From contig CANRVH010000009.1 in NCBI GenBank assembly GCA_947643225.1, positions 1 through 42,439 on the forward strand: a DNA stretch of 42,439 nt, read 5' to 3'. Position numbers and translations under genes: made by a program. The stretch comes from an uncultured Clostridia bacterium (lineage in GTDB: Bacteria; Bacillota_I; Bacilli_A; RF39; UBA660). Below are positions 17,198 through 27,958 of the stretch, piece after piece. Under the pieces are notes generated by a model. The model searched no databases. It saw only the letters and a program-made list of their open reading frames with translations, and was not told the DNA's origin. Position 1 is the first letter of the stretch. Every line of letters begins with the position of its first letter.

Positions 17198-17345
17198 TGA
17201 TGATTGTGGATAAATACTAATATTAACATTTTTTTCCACAAGCTAAAAATTTAAAATTGTTTTTATTTTTAAGAAAAAAATAAAGTTTCAACTTTTTCCA
17301 CAGTAATAATAATAAAAACATATTAAATAATAATAAATATAAAGA
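17198..17345. promoter_or_regulatory. oriC: oriC, downstream DnaA boxes and AT-rich stretch
   Basis: A perfect DnaA box is at 17205-17213, with one-mismatch boxes (TTTTCCACA) at 17232-17240 and 17294-17302. An almost pure A/T stretch with TAATAATAATAA follows at 17303-17345 and is a candidate unwinding element. The bases after the first box (CTAATATTA) could be DnaA-trio-like, which is inference only. Confidence 0.75.
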
Positions 17346-17361
17346 AAAGAGGTTTTTAAAA

Positions 17362-18492
17362 ATGAAATTAACAATTAAGAAAGAAATTTTACAAGAAGCT
17401 ATTAATAAAGTATCTAAAGCAATATCTACTAAAAATTTAATTCCTGTCTTAGCGGGTATTAAATTTGAACTTAAAAAGAATAAATTAATTTTAACTGCTT
17501 CAGATAATGATATTACTATCCAAACTACAATTGAAGGATGTAAAGAAGAAGATTTTAAAGTTGAAGAAGAAGGGAATATTATTGTACAAGGAAAGTATAT
17601 TTCTGATATTGTACGTAAATTACCAGATAAATATATTAATATAGAAGTAGTAGATGATCTTAAAATATTGATCTATACAGAAAATAGTGAATTTAATTTA
17701 AATGGAATTAACGAAAGTGAATATCCAACTATTAACTTAGAAGAAAGTAAGAAAAAAATTGATATTAAGGCAACAATATTTAAAGATTTAGTTAATCAAA
17801 CTGCTTTTGCTGCATCTAATGAAGAAACTAAACCTGTTCTTACAGGAATTAACTTTAATATAGTGGGAAATGTTTTAGAGTGTAATTCTACAGATAGTTA
17901 TCGTCTTGCTCGTAAAGTCATTCAATTAGATAAAGCTAGTGAAGAAAGTTATAATATTGTTATTCCTAGTCATAATATAGTAGAGTTTTCTAGAATTATG
18001 GATGATGATGATGAGAGTAAAGTAGAGATTCATATTTTTAATAATAAGATTTTATTTAAGTATAAGAATTTATTGTTTCAATCTCGTTTAATTAATGGAA
18101 CTTATCCTAATACGGCAAATTTAATGCCTGAGGAGTCTTATATGGTCCTTACAGCTAAATTAAATGATTTTTATAGTGTAATTGATCGTGCTAGTATTTT
18201 GACTAGTGATCGTGATAAAAATATTGTGACACTTGAGACAGAGGGAGATACTTTAATTCTTAAGTCTTCTTCTATAGAGATTGGTCGAGTTGAAGAGAAG
18301 ATGAAAGTTACTAAAAGTATAGCTGATGATATTAAGATTTCTTTTAGTGCTAAATATATGATGGAAGCATTAAAAAGTTTTTCCACAGAAACTGTTGAAA
18401 TTCATTATGTTGGAGAAATTAAACCAATTATTTTGAAATCTAATGATGAAGAATCTCTGACACAATTGGTATTACCTATTAGAACTTATTAA
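17362..18492 (+). CDS. dnaN: DNA polymerase III beta clamp
   Basis: 376 residues, normal. It has three similar clamp domains and begins MKLTIKKEILQEAINKVSKA; it contains NSTDSYRLARK and ends QLVLPIRTY, the conserved C-terminal clamp sequence. The dimeric ring tethers polymerase to DNA and binds many partners. AAAGAGG precedes the start, and a terminator follows. Confidence 0.97.
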   Translation: MKLTIKKEILQEAINKVSKAISTKNLIPVLAGIKFELKKNKLILTASDNDITIQTTIEGCKEEDFKVEEEGNIIVQGKYISDIVRKLPDKYINIEVVDDLKILIYTENSEFNLNGINESEYPTINLEESKKKIDIKATIFKDLVNQTAFAASNEETKPVLTGINFNIVGNVLECNSTDSYRLARKVIQLDKASEESYNIVIPSHNIVEFSRIMDDDDESKVEIHIFNNKILFKYKNLLFQSRLINGTYPNTANLMPEESYMVLTAKLNDFYSVIDRASILTSDRDKNIVTLETEGDTLILKSSSIEIGRVEEKMKVTKSIADDIKISFSAKYMMEALKSFSTETVEIHYVGEIKPIILKSNDEESLTQLVLPIRTY

Positions 18493-18508
18493 GATTATTG
18501 AATATTTT

Positions 18509-18537
18509 GAGGAAATAAAGAGTTTTCCTCTTTTATT
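18509..18537 (+). terminator. Terminator of dnaN
   Basis: GAGGAAA and TTTCCTC pair around an 8-nt loop, followed by TTTTATT. It separates dnaN from the comK homologue. Confidence 0.8.
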
Positions 18538-18652
18538 GTGGAAAAATGTAGAAATTTGTAGATTTATGACATATTTCCTCAAATTTTGACAGTTTAAAGT
18601 GTTATTATTTATTTGAAGGCGAGGGAATAGTTGCTTTCAGGGGGGATTAAAT

Positions 18653-19105
18653 ATGACAAAAAATTATGAAATTAATGATGGAACTTTGGCTATTATATCA
18701 ATGGATAATGGTTACTCAAAAGTATTAGAAGATAAGGAAAATTATCTTGTTGAGCAGAAATCTTTTGATATTTTGGATCATAGTTGCAAATATTTTGGTA
18801 GTAGTTATGAAGGAAGAAGAGAAGGAGCTAAGGCTATTATTGGGGCGAATTATAAGATTCCTATTATAGTAGAAGATGAGAGAAATATTGTTTTTTTTCC
18901 AACTACTAGTCCAGATGATCGAGAATGTATTTGGATAGCGGTAAATAAAATTCGAGATTATTATGAATATGAGTATAATACAACTAAGGTAGTTTTTGAA
19001 AATGGAATAGAACTTAGTTTGGCTATTTCGTTTAGAGCGATGCAAAATCAAATTTTTCGAGCTACTAGACTTAGTTATCTTTTAAAAAGCCATAAGAGTA
19101 GGTAG
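18653..19105 (+). CDS. comK: ComK-family competence transcription factor
   Basis: 150 residues. The core HSCKYFGSSYEGRREGAKAI, then IPIIVEDERNIVFFPTTSP, then VVFENGIELSLAISF and NQIFRATRL, matches Bacillus ComK closely (DRSCRFFGSSYAGRKAG and following). It lacks about the last 35-40 residues of the 192-residue B. subtilis protein, a region implicated there in oligomerisation and activation. ComK binds AT-box pairs and switches on DNA-uptake genes. The Shine-Dalgarno AGGGGGG is strong. It stands alone between dnaN and a coiled-coil protein gene, with terminators on both sides. A TTGACA at 18586-18591 may be its -35, but the -10 is poor. Confidence 0.85.
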   Translation: MTKNYEINDGTLAIISMDNGYSKVLEDKENYLVEQKSFDILDHSCKYFGSSYEGRREGAKAIIGANYKIPIIVEDERNIVFFPTTSPDDRECIWIAVNKIRDYYEYEYNTTKVVFENGIELSLAISFRAMQNQIFRATRLSYLLKSHKSR

Positions 19106-19107
19106 TT

Positions 19108-19140
19108 AAAAAATAGTTATGAATAATAGCTATTTTTTTT
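19108..19140 (+). terminator. Terminator of comK
   Basis: AAAAAATAG and CTATTTTTT pair around an internal TTAT/ATAA mini-stem, with a run of eight T. It begins three bases after the comK stop. Confidence 0.75.
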
Positions 19141-19279
19141 ATTATAAAATAAGTTGTTTGGTAATAAGTGAGTAGTTTAAGAACTGATTATTATCTCTTG
19201 AGTTTCCTTATCTTTCTTCTATTTTCTATGTAATTAATTATGAAAATATTGATTAAAAATGAGTTAATATAAAATTTTA

Positions 19280-19308
19280 TTGGCAAAATTATTATTATAT
19301 GGTATAAT
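19280..19308 (+). promoter_or_regulatory. Promoter of the coiled-coil protein gene
   Basis: TTGGCA (19280-19285), 17-bp spacer and TATAAT (19303-19308). The expected transcript start is about 28 nt before the ATG. Confidence 0.8.
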
Positions 19309-19342
19309 ATAGCCGATTTTGTGAGAAAGTTGGTTATTTATT

Positions 19343-20134
19343 ATGGAATTTAAAAAAAAGAAAAAAATTCAAAAGGTGATTTTCTTTTTATCTTCTTCTT
19401 TTATTATAGGTGGTTTATGTAAGTGTTATCAATTGGGGTCTCAATTGGGTGAAAATATAAATGAAATCAATGAGGATTTAAATGAAATAAAAGAACATAT
19501 AGATAAACTAGATGAAATATGTGAAAGATTAGATGATATAAGTGAGGGACTAGATAAATTAGATGAGAAGGTAGCTGAAATTGATAAAATATTGGAATAT
19601 TTAAAAGAAGCGAAAAAAGCTGAAAGATTAGAAGATTATGAAAACAGTTCACATGTCTTTCATCAGTATGCTGAATTAAATTCTTTATTGGTGGATTTGG
19701 GTATTACTCCTAAACAATATGATCAAATGTATGATAATCTTTTAGAGGTTAGAAAAAAACTAAATATTTCTGCAGATGAAAATATTAAATATGCAAATAC
19801 TCTTAGTATTGGAGACCCTGTAAACTTGGTAGATCCTGATGCTTCTATATATGCTGATATTTATTCTTTAAATCATGGGGAAAATGCTGCAACAAGTTTA
19901 TATGGAACAAGTGAGATAAGATGTATTAAATCTATTGTTATGACTAATGACGAAGTGGTTACAGAAGTTGATAATATGGATGACTATGAATTATTTAAAA
20001 GTATTGGTTTTCAGGTAAAAGGATATAACTTAGTTAATCAATTTTCTTTAGATAATGATGGTTCACTTATTAGTGAATTTCGTTGTAATAAGGATGATGT
20101 AAAATATGAAAAGAGATTGAATAAGAGAAGATAG
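19343..20134 (+). CDS. Membrane-anchored coiled-coil protein of unknown function
   Basis: 263 residues, not recognised. A basic start (MEFKKKKKIQK) and one hydrophobic segment at about 11-30 anchor it. Residues about 36-95 form a heptad coiled coil rich in Leu/Ile at a/d positions (EINEDLNEIKEHIDKLDEI and further). A globular acidic C-terminal part follows (about 105-255, with LVDPDASIYADIYSLNHGEN). It has its own promoter, and no clear Shine-Dalgarno is close to the ATG. The position between comK and recF suggests neither partner nor pathway. A scaffold or tether at the membrane is one guess. Confidence 0.75.
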   Translation: MEFKKKKKIQKVIFFLSSSFIIGGLCKCYQLGSQLGENINEINEDLNEIKEHIDKLDEICERLDDISEGLDKLDEKVAEIDKILEYLKEAKKAERLEDYENSSHVFHQYAELNSLLVDLGITPKQYDQMYDNLLEVRKKLNISADENIKYANTLSIGDPVNLVDPDASIYADIYSLNHGENAATSLYGTSEIRCIKSIVMTNDEVVTEVDNMDDYELFKSIGFQVKGYNLVNQFSLDNDGSLISEFRCNKDDVKYEKRLNKRR

Positions 20135-20273
20135 ATTAGATTTCTATCTTTTTATTGTGCTGTTTAAATTTATCGGGTATGAATAATTTCTATTTTTTCG
20201 TGCATAAACAGTCTTTTTATGGTACAATGGATATGTATGTATAGGAATACTGAACTAGGGGATAGGTGATCAA

Positions 20274-20288
20274 ATGAGTAGTTTTTAG
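20274..20288 (+). other. Four-codon leader ORF before recF
   Basis: ATG-AGT-AGT-TTT-TAG, preceded by GGGGATAGGTGAT, a better Shine-Dalgarno than the recF ATG itself has. It ends eight bases before recF. It may deliver ribosomes to recF by re-initiation, or be chance. Confidence 0.3.
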
Positions 20289-20296
20289 GGCAAATA

Positions 20297-23346
<3,050 letters not shown>

Positions 23347-23358
23347 GAGGGTATAGAA

Positions 23359-25818
23359 ATGGATAGATTAGAGAAAAACAATATTGTTAAAGAGGTAAAA
23401 GATTCTTTTCTTGAATATTCGATGAGTGTAATTATTTCACGTGCTTTACCTGATCTTAGAGATGGTTTAAAGCCTGTACATCGGCGTATTTTATATTCAA
23501 TGTATGAATCTGGCTATACTCCTGATAAGCCTCATAAAAAGAGTGCTAGAATCGTTGGGGATGTTATGGGTAAATATCATCCTCATGGTGATAGTTCAAT
23601 TTATGAAGCGATGGTTAGAATGGCTCAAGATTTTTCTTATCGTAATATGCTTGTGGATGGTCATGGTAATTTTGGTAATATTGAGGGATATGGAGCTGCT
23701 GCTATGCGTTATACAGAGTCTCGTCTTTCTAAAATTTCTTTGGAGCTTTTACGAGATATTAATAAGAATACGGTTAATTTTGCCCCTAACTTTGATGATA
23801 CAGAGAGAGAACCTGAAATTCTTCCTTCTAGATTTCCTAATATTTTAGTAAATGGAACAATGGGAATTGCTGTTGGTATGGCTACGAATATTCCCCCTCA
23901 TAATTTAGGTGAGGTAATTGATGGTTGTGTTGCTTATATTGATCATCCTGATATTGATTTAGATGGATTAATGCAATATATTAAGGGTCCTGATTTTCCA
24001 ACTGGAGCGACTATTTTAGGAAATAGTGGTATTCGTAAGGCTTATGAAACGGGACGTGGATCTATTACGATTCGTAGTAAGGCTAGAATTGAAGAGGAAC
24101 ATGGTAGACATTATATTATTATCGATGAAGTTCCATATGGTATTAATACTTTGGATCTTAAAAATAAGGTAGCAGATCTTGTTCATAATAAGGTTATTGA
24201 GGGTATTAGTGATTATCATACTGATTTAAAAGAGGGAATTAAGATTACGATTACTCTTAAGAAGGATGCTAATCCTCAGGTTGTTCTTAATAATTTATAT
24301 AAGCATACTTCTTTTCAAACTAATTATGGAATTATTTTCTTAATGCTTGATCAGGGGGTTCCTAGAACTTTAGGTTTAAAGGATATTATTGCTAAGTATG
24401 TTGATTATCAGAAGGAAATTATTATTCGTCGTACTAAGTTTGATTTGGATAAGGATGAGAAGAGAGCTCATATTTTAGAGGGATTAAAAATAGCTCTTGA
24501 TCATATTGATGCCATTATTCAATTAATTAAGTCTTCTAAAAGTGATGAAGAGGCGATGAAAGGCTTAATTAATACTTATAATTTGAGTGAGGCTCAATCT
24601 CAGGCTATTCTTGAGATGAAACTTAGAAGATTAACAGGATTAGAAAGAGATAAGATTGAGAATGAACTTAATGCTTTACTTGCTGAAATTGAACAGTTAA
24701 AGGCAATTCTTGCTAGTGAAGAGAAGATTTTACAGATTATTAAAGATGAGATGTTAGAAATTAAAAATAAATATGCAGATGAAAGAAGAACTAACATTGA
24801 TATGACTGCTATTGAGTATATTGAGGATGAGTCTTTAATTCCTGTTGATGATATTATTGTAACATTAACGAATAAGGGTTATATTAAACGTGTTAAGAGT
24901 GATGTTTATCGAGCTCAAAATCGTGGTGGTGTAGGAATTAAAGGGATGTCTACTAATGAAGAGGATTTTGTAGAAAATTTAGTTAATATGAAGACACATG
25001 ATTATCTTTTATTCTTCTCTAATTTTGGTAGAGTATATCGTTTGAAAGGATATGAAATTCCTGAGTTTGCTAGACAATCTAAGGGACTTCCAATTATTAA
25101 TTTACTTAGTCTAGATAAGGATGAGAAGATTAATTCTATTGTTAATATTTCTACAGAAAATAATGATATTAAATATTTGGTGTTTGTTACGAAAAATGGT
25201 TTAATTAAGAGAACTCCGCTTGAAGAATTTGATTCGATTCGATCTGGTGGTAAAATTGCTATTACTTTGAAGGATGATGATCAATTAATTAGTGTTAGAA
25301 AAACAACTGGTGATGATGAGATTATTATTGGTGCGACTAATGGTCGTATGGTTCGATTTAATGAAGGTGAGGTTAGATCGATGGGTAGAAGTGCTAGTGG
25401 TGTTAAAGGAATTGAATTAGGTCAAAGTCATGTTGTTGGTGCTGAGGTTGTTAAACCTGATCAATATATTTTAATTGTTACAGAAAAAGGCTATGGTAAG
25501 CAAACATTGGTCGATGAGTATAGACTTACTCATAGAGGCAGTAAAGGTGTTAAAGCTTTAAATATGACCGAAAAAAATGGATTGATTGTTTCGATTAAAA
25601 CGATTAATGATCTTGATAATAATGATTTAATGATTATTACAAATAGTGGAGTTATCATTCGTTTGCCTTTAACTCAAATATCTGTATTGAAGAGAGCTAC
25701 ACAGGGTGTTAGATTAATTAATCTAAAAGGGGAACAGATGGTTTCTACTATTGCTGTTGTTAGTAAAGAGGAAAATTCTGAGGAAATAGAAGAGGTTAGT
25801 GTTTCAGTAGAAAGCTAA
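23359..25818 (+). CDS. gyrA: DNA gyrase subunit A
   Basis: 819 residues. It has the quinolone-determining region [19 protein letters not shown], where the key positions are Ser and Glu, the usual susceptible-type residues of Gram-positives. The catalytic tyrosine is in [12 protein letters not shown]. The C-terminal pinwheel repeats include a GyrA-box-like [16 protein letters not shown] precedes the ATG. It is the last gene before a 1.5-kb gene-free region. Confidence 0.98.
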   Translation: MDRLEKNNIVKEVKDSFLEYSMSVIISRALPDLRDGLKPVHRRILYSMYESGYTPDKPHKKSARIVGDVMGKYHPHGDSSIYEAMVRMAQDFSYRNMLVDGHGNFGNIEGYGAAAMRYTESRLSKISLELLRDINKNTVNFAPNFDDTEREPEILPSRFPNILVNGTMGIAVGMATNIPPHNLGEVIDGCVAYIDHPDIDLDGLMQYIKGPDFPTGATILGNSGIRKAYETGRGSITIRSKARIEEEHGRHYIIIDEVPYGINTLDLKNKVADLVHNKVIEGISDYHTDLKEGIKITITLKKDANPQVVLNNLYKHTSFQTNYGIIFLMLDQGVPRTLGLKDIIAKYVDYQKEIIIRRTKFDLDKDEKRAHILEGLKIALDHIDAIIQLIKSSKSDEEAMKGLINTYNLSEAQSQAILEMKLRRLTGLERDKIENELNALLAEIEQLKAILASEEKILQIIKDEMLEIKNKYADERRTNIDMTAIEYIEDESLIPVDDIIVTLTNKGYIKRVKSDVYRAQNRGGVGIKGMSTNEEDFVENLVNMKTHDYLLFFSNFGRVYRLKGYEIPEFARQSKGLPIINLLSLDKDEKINSIVNISTENNDIKYLVFVTKNGLIKRTPLEEFDSIRSGGKIAITLKDDDQLISVRKTTGDDEIIIGATNGRMVRFNEGEVRSMGRSASGVKGIELGQSHVVGAEVVKPDQYILIVTEKGYGKQTLVDEYRLTHRGSKGVKALNMTEKNGLIVSIKTINDLDNNDLMIITNSGVIIRLPLTQISVLKRATQGVRLINLKGEQMVSTIAVVSKEENSEEIEEVSVSVES

Positions 25819-25913
25819 TCTTTTTTTTAATCTTTTATTGAAACATACGTTCTTATTTATAAATTTAATTTTGAGTTTAGTTATTTTTTTGCGATTAAAT
25901 AAGTGATATTTAT

Positions 25914-25956
25914 TGTGGATATTTATAGTATTATAAAATTATTTATTTGTGGATAA
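25914..25956 (+). promoter_or_regulatory. DnaA-box pair after gyrA
   Basis: TGTGGATAT at 25914-25922 (one mismatch) and TGTGGATAA at 25948-25956 (perfect), same orientation, 34 bp apart, 9 kb from dnaA. It could titrate or re-activate DnaA. Confidence 0.55.
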
Positions 25957-26675
25957 TTGTTAAATATATAATATAAATTTATATGAATTGCTTTAGAATT
26001 TAATTCTTTCCTGTTAAATAATTTGGATGATATAGATGTTGATCAGTTTTTTTATCCTATCTATTCTAAGTGATATGGTATTAAGAGTTAAAATTTATGA
26101 ATGGAGGAATGTTGTTTATTTAAAACTTGTAGTATATGAGAATAGAATGCTAATATTATTAATTTATGTTCATATTGGCTTTAATTGTTATAAAACTAAG
26201 ATGATTTGTTAATTATGAAACGAACTTTATAAGTTGTTTTTGATATTGCGATTATTGATATTATTAATATTGAAGGATATTAATTAGTGATTTTATATTA
26301 TTGTGATTTGATAAAATATATAATTTTTTAGGTTATTTGTGATGCTATTTGTATATGTTTTTGAATGATGCGAATAATGTTTTATATATACATATGCATT
26401 GTTGAAGTTTTTAATTTTCGTATAGAATTATAGGACATTTAATAATTTTACATTGAAAATTCTATTGAGATGCAATTACTTAAGTGTAAAATAGTTCTGA
26501 ATGTATTTAAAGATATTAAGTGATGTTTTTGATTATCTAATAATTGATATTAACAATCTTGTTATTTTTAGATTAGTGGATGATATTTTAATATGTAGTG
26601 TTATAAAAGTTAATAATTTAGAGTTACTTAAGGCTGAACTAGGTATATAAATTGTATACGTATTATACTATTTTA

Positions 26676-26691
26676 TGTTTCACGTGAAACT
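26676..26691. promoter_or_regulatory. parS: parS site for ParB
   Basis: TGTTTCACGTGAAACT matches the Bacillus parS 16-mer at 15 of 16 bases; only the last base differs. It is intergenic and near the origin, and ParB is encoded at 4234-5133. Confidence 0.92.
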
Positions 26692-26715
26692 TTTCGAAAT
26701 ATATGTTATTATATT

Positions 26716-26742
26716 GGGAAATTATTTCCCGGGAAATAATTT
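26716..26742. promoter_or_regulatory. Noc-binding-type site with three half-sites
   Basis: A 24-bp perfect palindrome (26719-26742) centred on ATTTCCCGGGAAAT, the known Noc target in Bacillus. A third half-site GGGAAAT (26716-26722) directly precedes it, giving overlapping palindromes. It lies 25 bp after parS. Confidence 0.88.
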
Positions 26743-27114
26743 AATTGTTATAAAATTTTTTTGTTGTGTGAATCAGTAATGCAAATGGTATTCATCATTA
26801 TTGCAAGATTGCGTCGAGTAGAATATATGTAATTGTATTTAAAATGTTATTGCTATAAATATTGCTTATTATTAATGAAAAATATGATGTATATAATGTT
26901 GTTTATTATATTATTGAACAATTTTATATAATTTTATTTTTCTCACATTAATATTTTGAATTATAATTATTAGCTGTATGGATTGATAATTATATATTAT
27001 GATATAAAAATATTTTAGAAATCGTAATTATTTCTTAATGGATGGTGAGATGCTAATATTTCTATAAATATTTAATTTATTATGTAAAACTTGCTTTATG
27101 TGTTAATAATGAAT

Positions 27115-27140
27115 AAAATTATTTCCCGGGAAATAATTTT
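27115..27140. promoter_or_regulatory. Noc-binding-type site
   Basis: A 26-bp perfect palindrome centred on TATTTCCCGGGAAATA, 12 bp from a degenerate parS. Confidence 0.88.
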
Positions 27141-27151
27141 TAGGTGTAATT

Positions 27152-27167
27152 GGTTTCACGTGGAACT
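27152..27167. promoter_or_regulatory. Degenerate parS-like site
   Basis: GGTTTCACGTGGAACT matches parS at 13 of 16 bases and keeps the central CACGTG. It repeats the parS/Noc-site pairing seen 0.4 kb upstream, in the opposite order. Confidence 0.55.
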
Positions 27168-27334
27168 TTAATATTGTTTTAAGTGCTGATTTATGGAATA
27201 TATCTGCGATAGATTTAAAATTAAAAAAATACTAATATATTATTTATATACGATTGATTTTAAATTAGTGATCTGCAAATAAGTAATTATCATTATAAGG
27301 GAGTAAATTATTTTGAAAATATGACTTAAAATTG

Positions 27335-27363
27335 TTGAAAAAATATTTTGAATATTATAGAAT
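27335..27363 (+). promoter_or_regulatory. Promoter of the SRP RNA
   Basis: TTGAAA (27335-27340), 17-bp spacer, TAGAAT (27358-27363). The predicted start near 27370 coincides with the 5' end of the RNA helix. Confidence 0.7.
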
Positions 27364-27368
27364 AATGA

Positions 27369-27449
27369 TGTGCAATAAATTGTTGTGGAAAAAGGTCAGG
27401 ATCGGAAGATAGCAGCCTTAACACATTCGATTTATGTGCACTTTTTTTT
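27369..27449 (+). ncRNA. ffs: Signal recognition particle RNA, small 4.5S type
   Basis: The core GGTCAGGATCGGAAGATAGC, followed by AGCC, is the conserved helix-8 region that binds Ffh, with a GGAA tetraloop. Flanks GTGCA-ATAAATTG (27370 onward) and the 3' part ending TGCAC (27437-27441) pair to form the long stem, followed by eight T as its own terminator. At about 80 nt it lacks the Alu domain of the large SRP RNA of B. subtilis. The tadA ribosome site begins at the next base. In B. subtilis the gene also neighbours tadA and dnaX. Confidence 0.93.
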
Positions 27450-27459
27450 GGAGGAAAAA

Positions 27460-27906
27460 ATGGAAGAAAAATATATGCATTTGGCTATTAAAGAGGCAGA
27501 AAAGGCTTTTGAAATGGGTGAAGTTCCTATCGGAGCAGTAATTGTATTAAGGGGTAAAGTTATTGCTAAAGCTTATAATCAAAAAGAAAAAATGAAGAGT
27601 GCAATTAAACATGCTGAAATTATAGCTGTGGAAAAAGCTTCAAAGAAACTAAATAATTGGAGATTAAATGATTGTGAGTTATATGTTACCTTGGAACCTT
27701 GTCCTATGTGTGCTAGTGCTATTAAGCAGGCTAGGATCAAACAAGTTTATTATGGGTTAAGTAATCGAGATAAGAATAATAAACATATTATTAATCATAT
27801 ATTTAATAAAGATATTTCTAATCCTTCTGTTTCTGTTAGTTGTGGATATTTTTCTTTTGAAATAGAGCAATTAATGAATCGATTTTTTAAAGAAAAACGA
27901 AAATAG
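27460..27906 (+). CDS. tadA: tRNA adenosine(34) deaminase TadA
   Basis: 148 residues from ATG 27460, preceded by GGAGG. An in-frame GTG at 27385 would lie inside the SRP RNA and is rejected. Zinc/catalytic motifs are HAEIIAVEKA and PCPMCASAIKQARI. It makes inosine at the wobble position of tRNA-Arg. Its leader is the SRP RNA, so expression needs read-through or a hidden promoter. It is followed by dnaX. Confidence 0.95.
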   Translation: MEEKYMHLAIKEAEKAFEMGEVPIGAVIVLRGKVIAKAYNQKEKMKSAIKHAEIIAVEKASKKLNNWRLNDCELYVTLEPCPMCASAIKQARIKQVYYGLSNRDKNNKHIINHIFNKDISNPSVSVSCGYFSFEIEQLMNRFFKEKRK

Positions 27907-27958
27907 CATATTCTTTTTATTTTATATTTGATATAATTCTTGTAGGTGGTGAAGGGTG

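Larger units (their letters stand above)
25819..27334. other. Gene-free AT-rich region with DnaA, ParB and Noc sites
   Basis: About 1.5 kb without a credible ORF on either strand and with no rRNA- or tRNA-like sequence; B. subtilis has the rrnO operon after gyrA. It contains two DnaA boxes near its start, a near-perfect parS and a degenerate one, and two Noc-type palindromes. Outside those sites the sequence is simple AT-rich DNA with few GC runs. I infer an origin-proximal segregation site. An unrecognised non-coding RNA cannot be excluded. Confidence 0.6.

Noticed and set aside
23438-23443. CACGTG in gyrA as a parS site
   Set aside because: Only one flank resembles parS (TTTCACGTGCTTT); the palindrome arms do not match.
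26035-26051. 17-bp identity with holB (about 30974)
   Set aside because: A short AT-rich match with no extension either side; most likely chance.
25819-27334. rRNA operon, tRNA or CRISPR array in the long gap
   Set aside because: No conserved rRNA segments, no tRNA T-loop motif, and no regularly spaced direct repeats were seen.
27385-27459. Longer tadA with 25 extra N-terminal residues from GTG 27385
   Set aside because: The extension lies in the SRP RNA; GGAGG stands directly before ATG 27460, and the usual TadA start matches that position.
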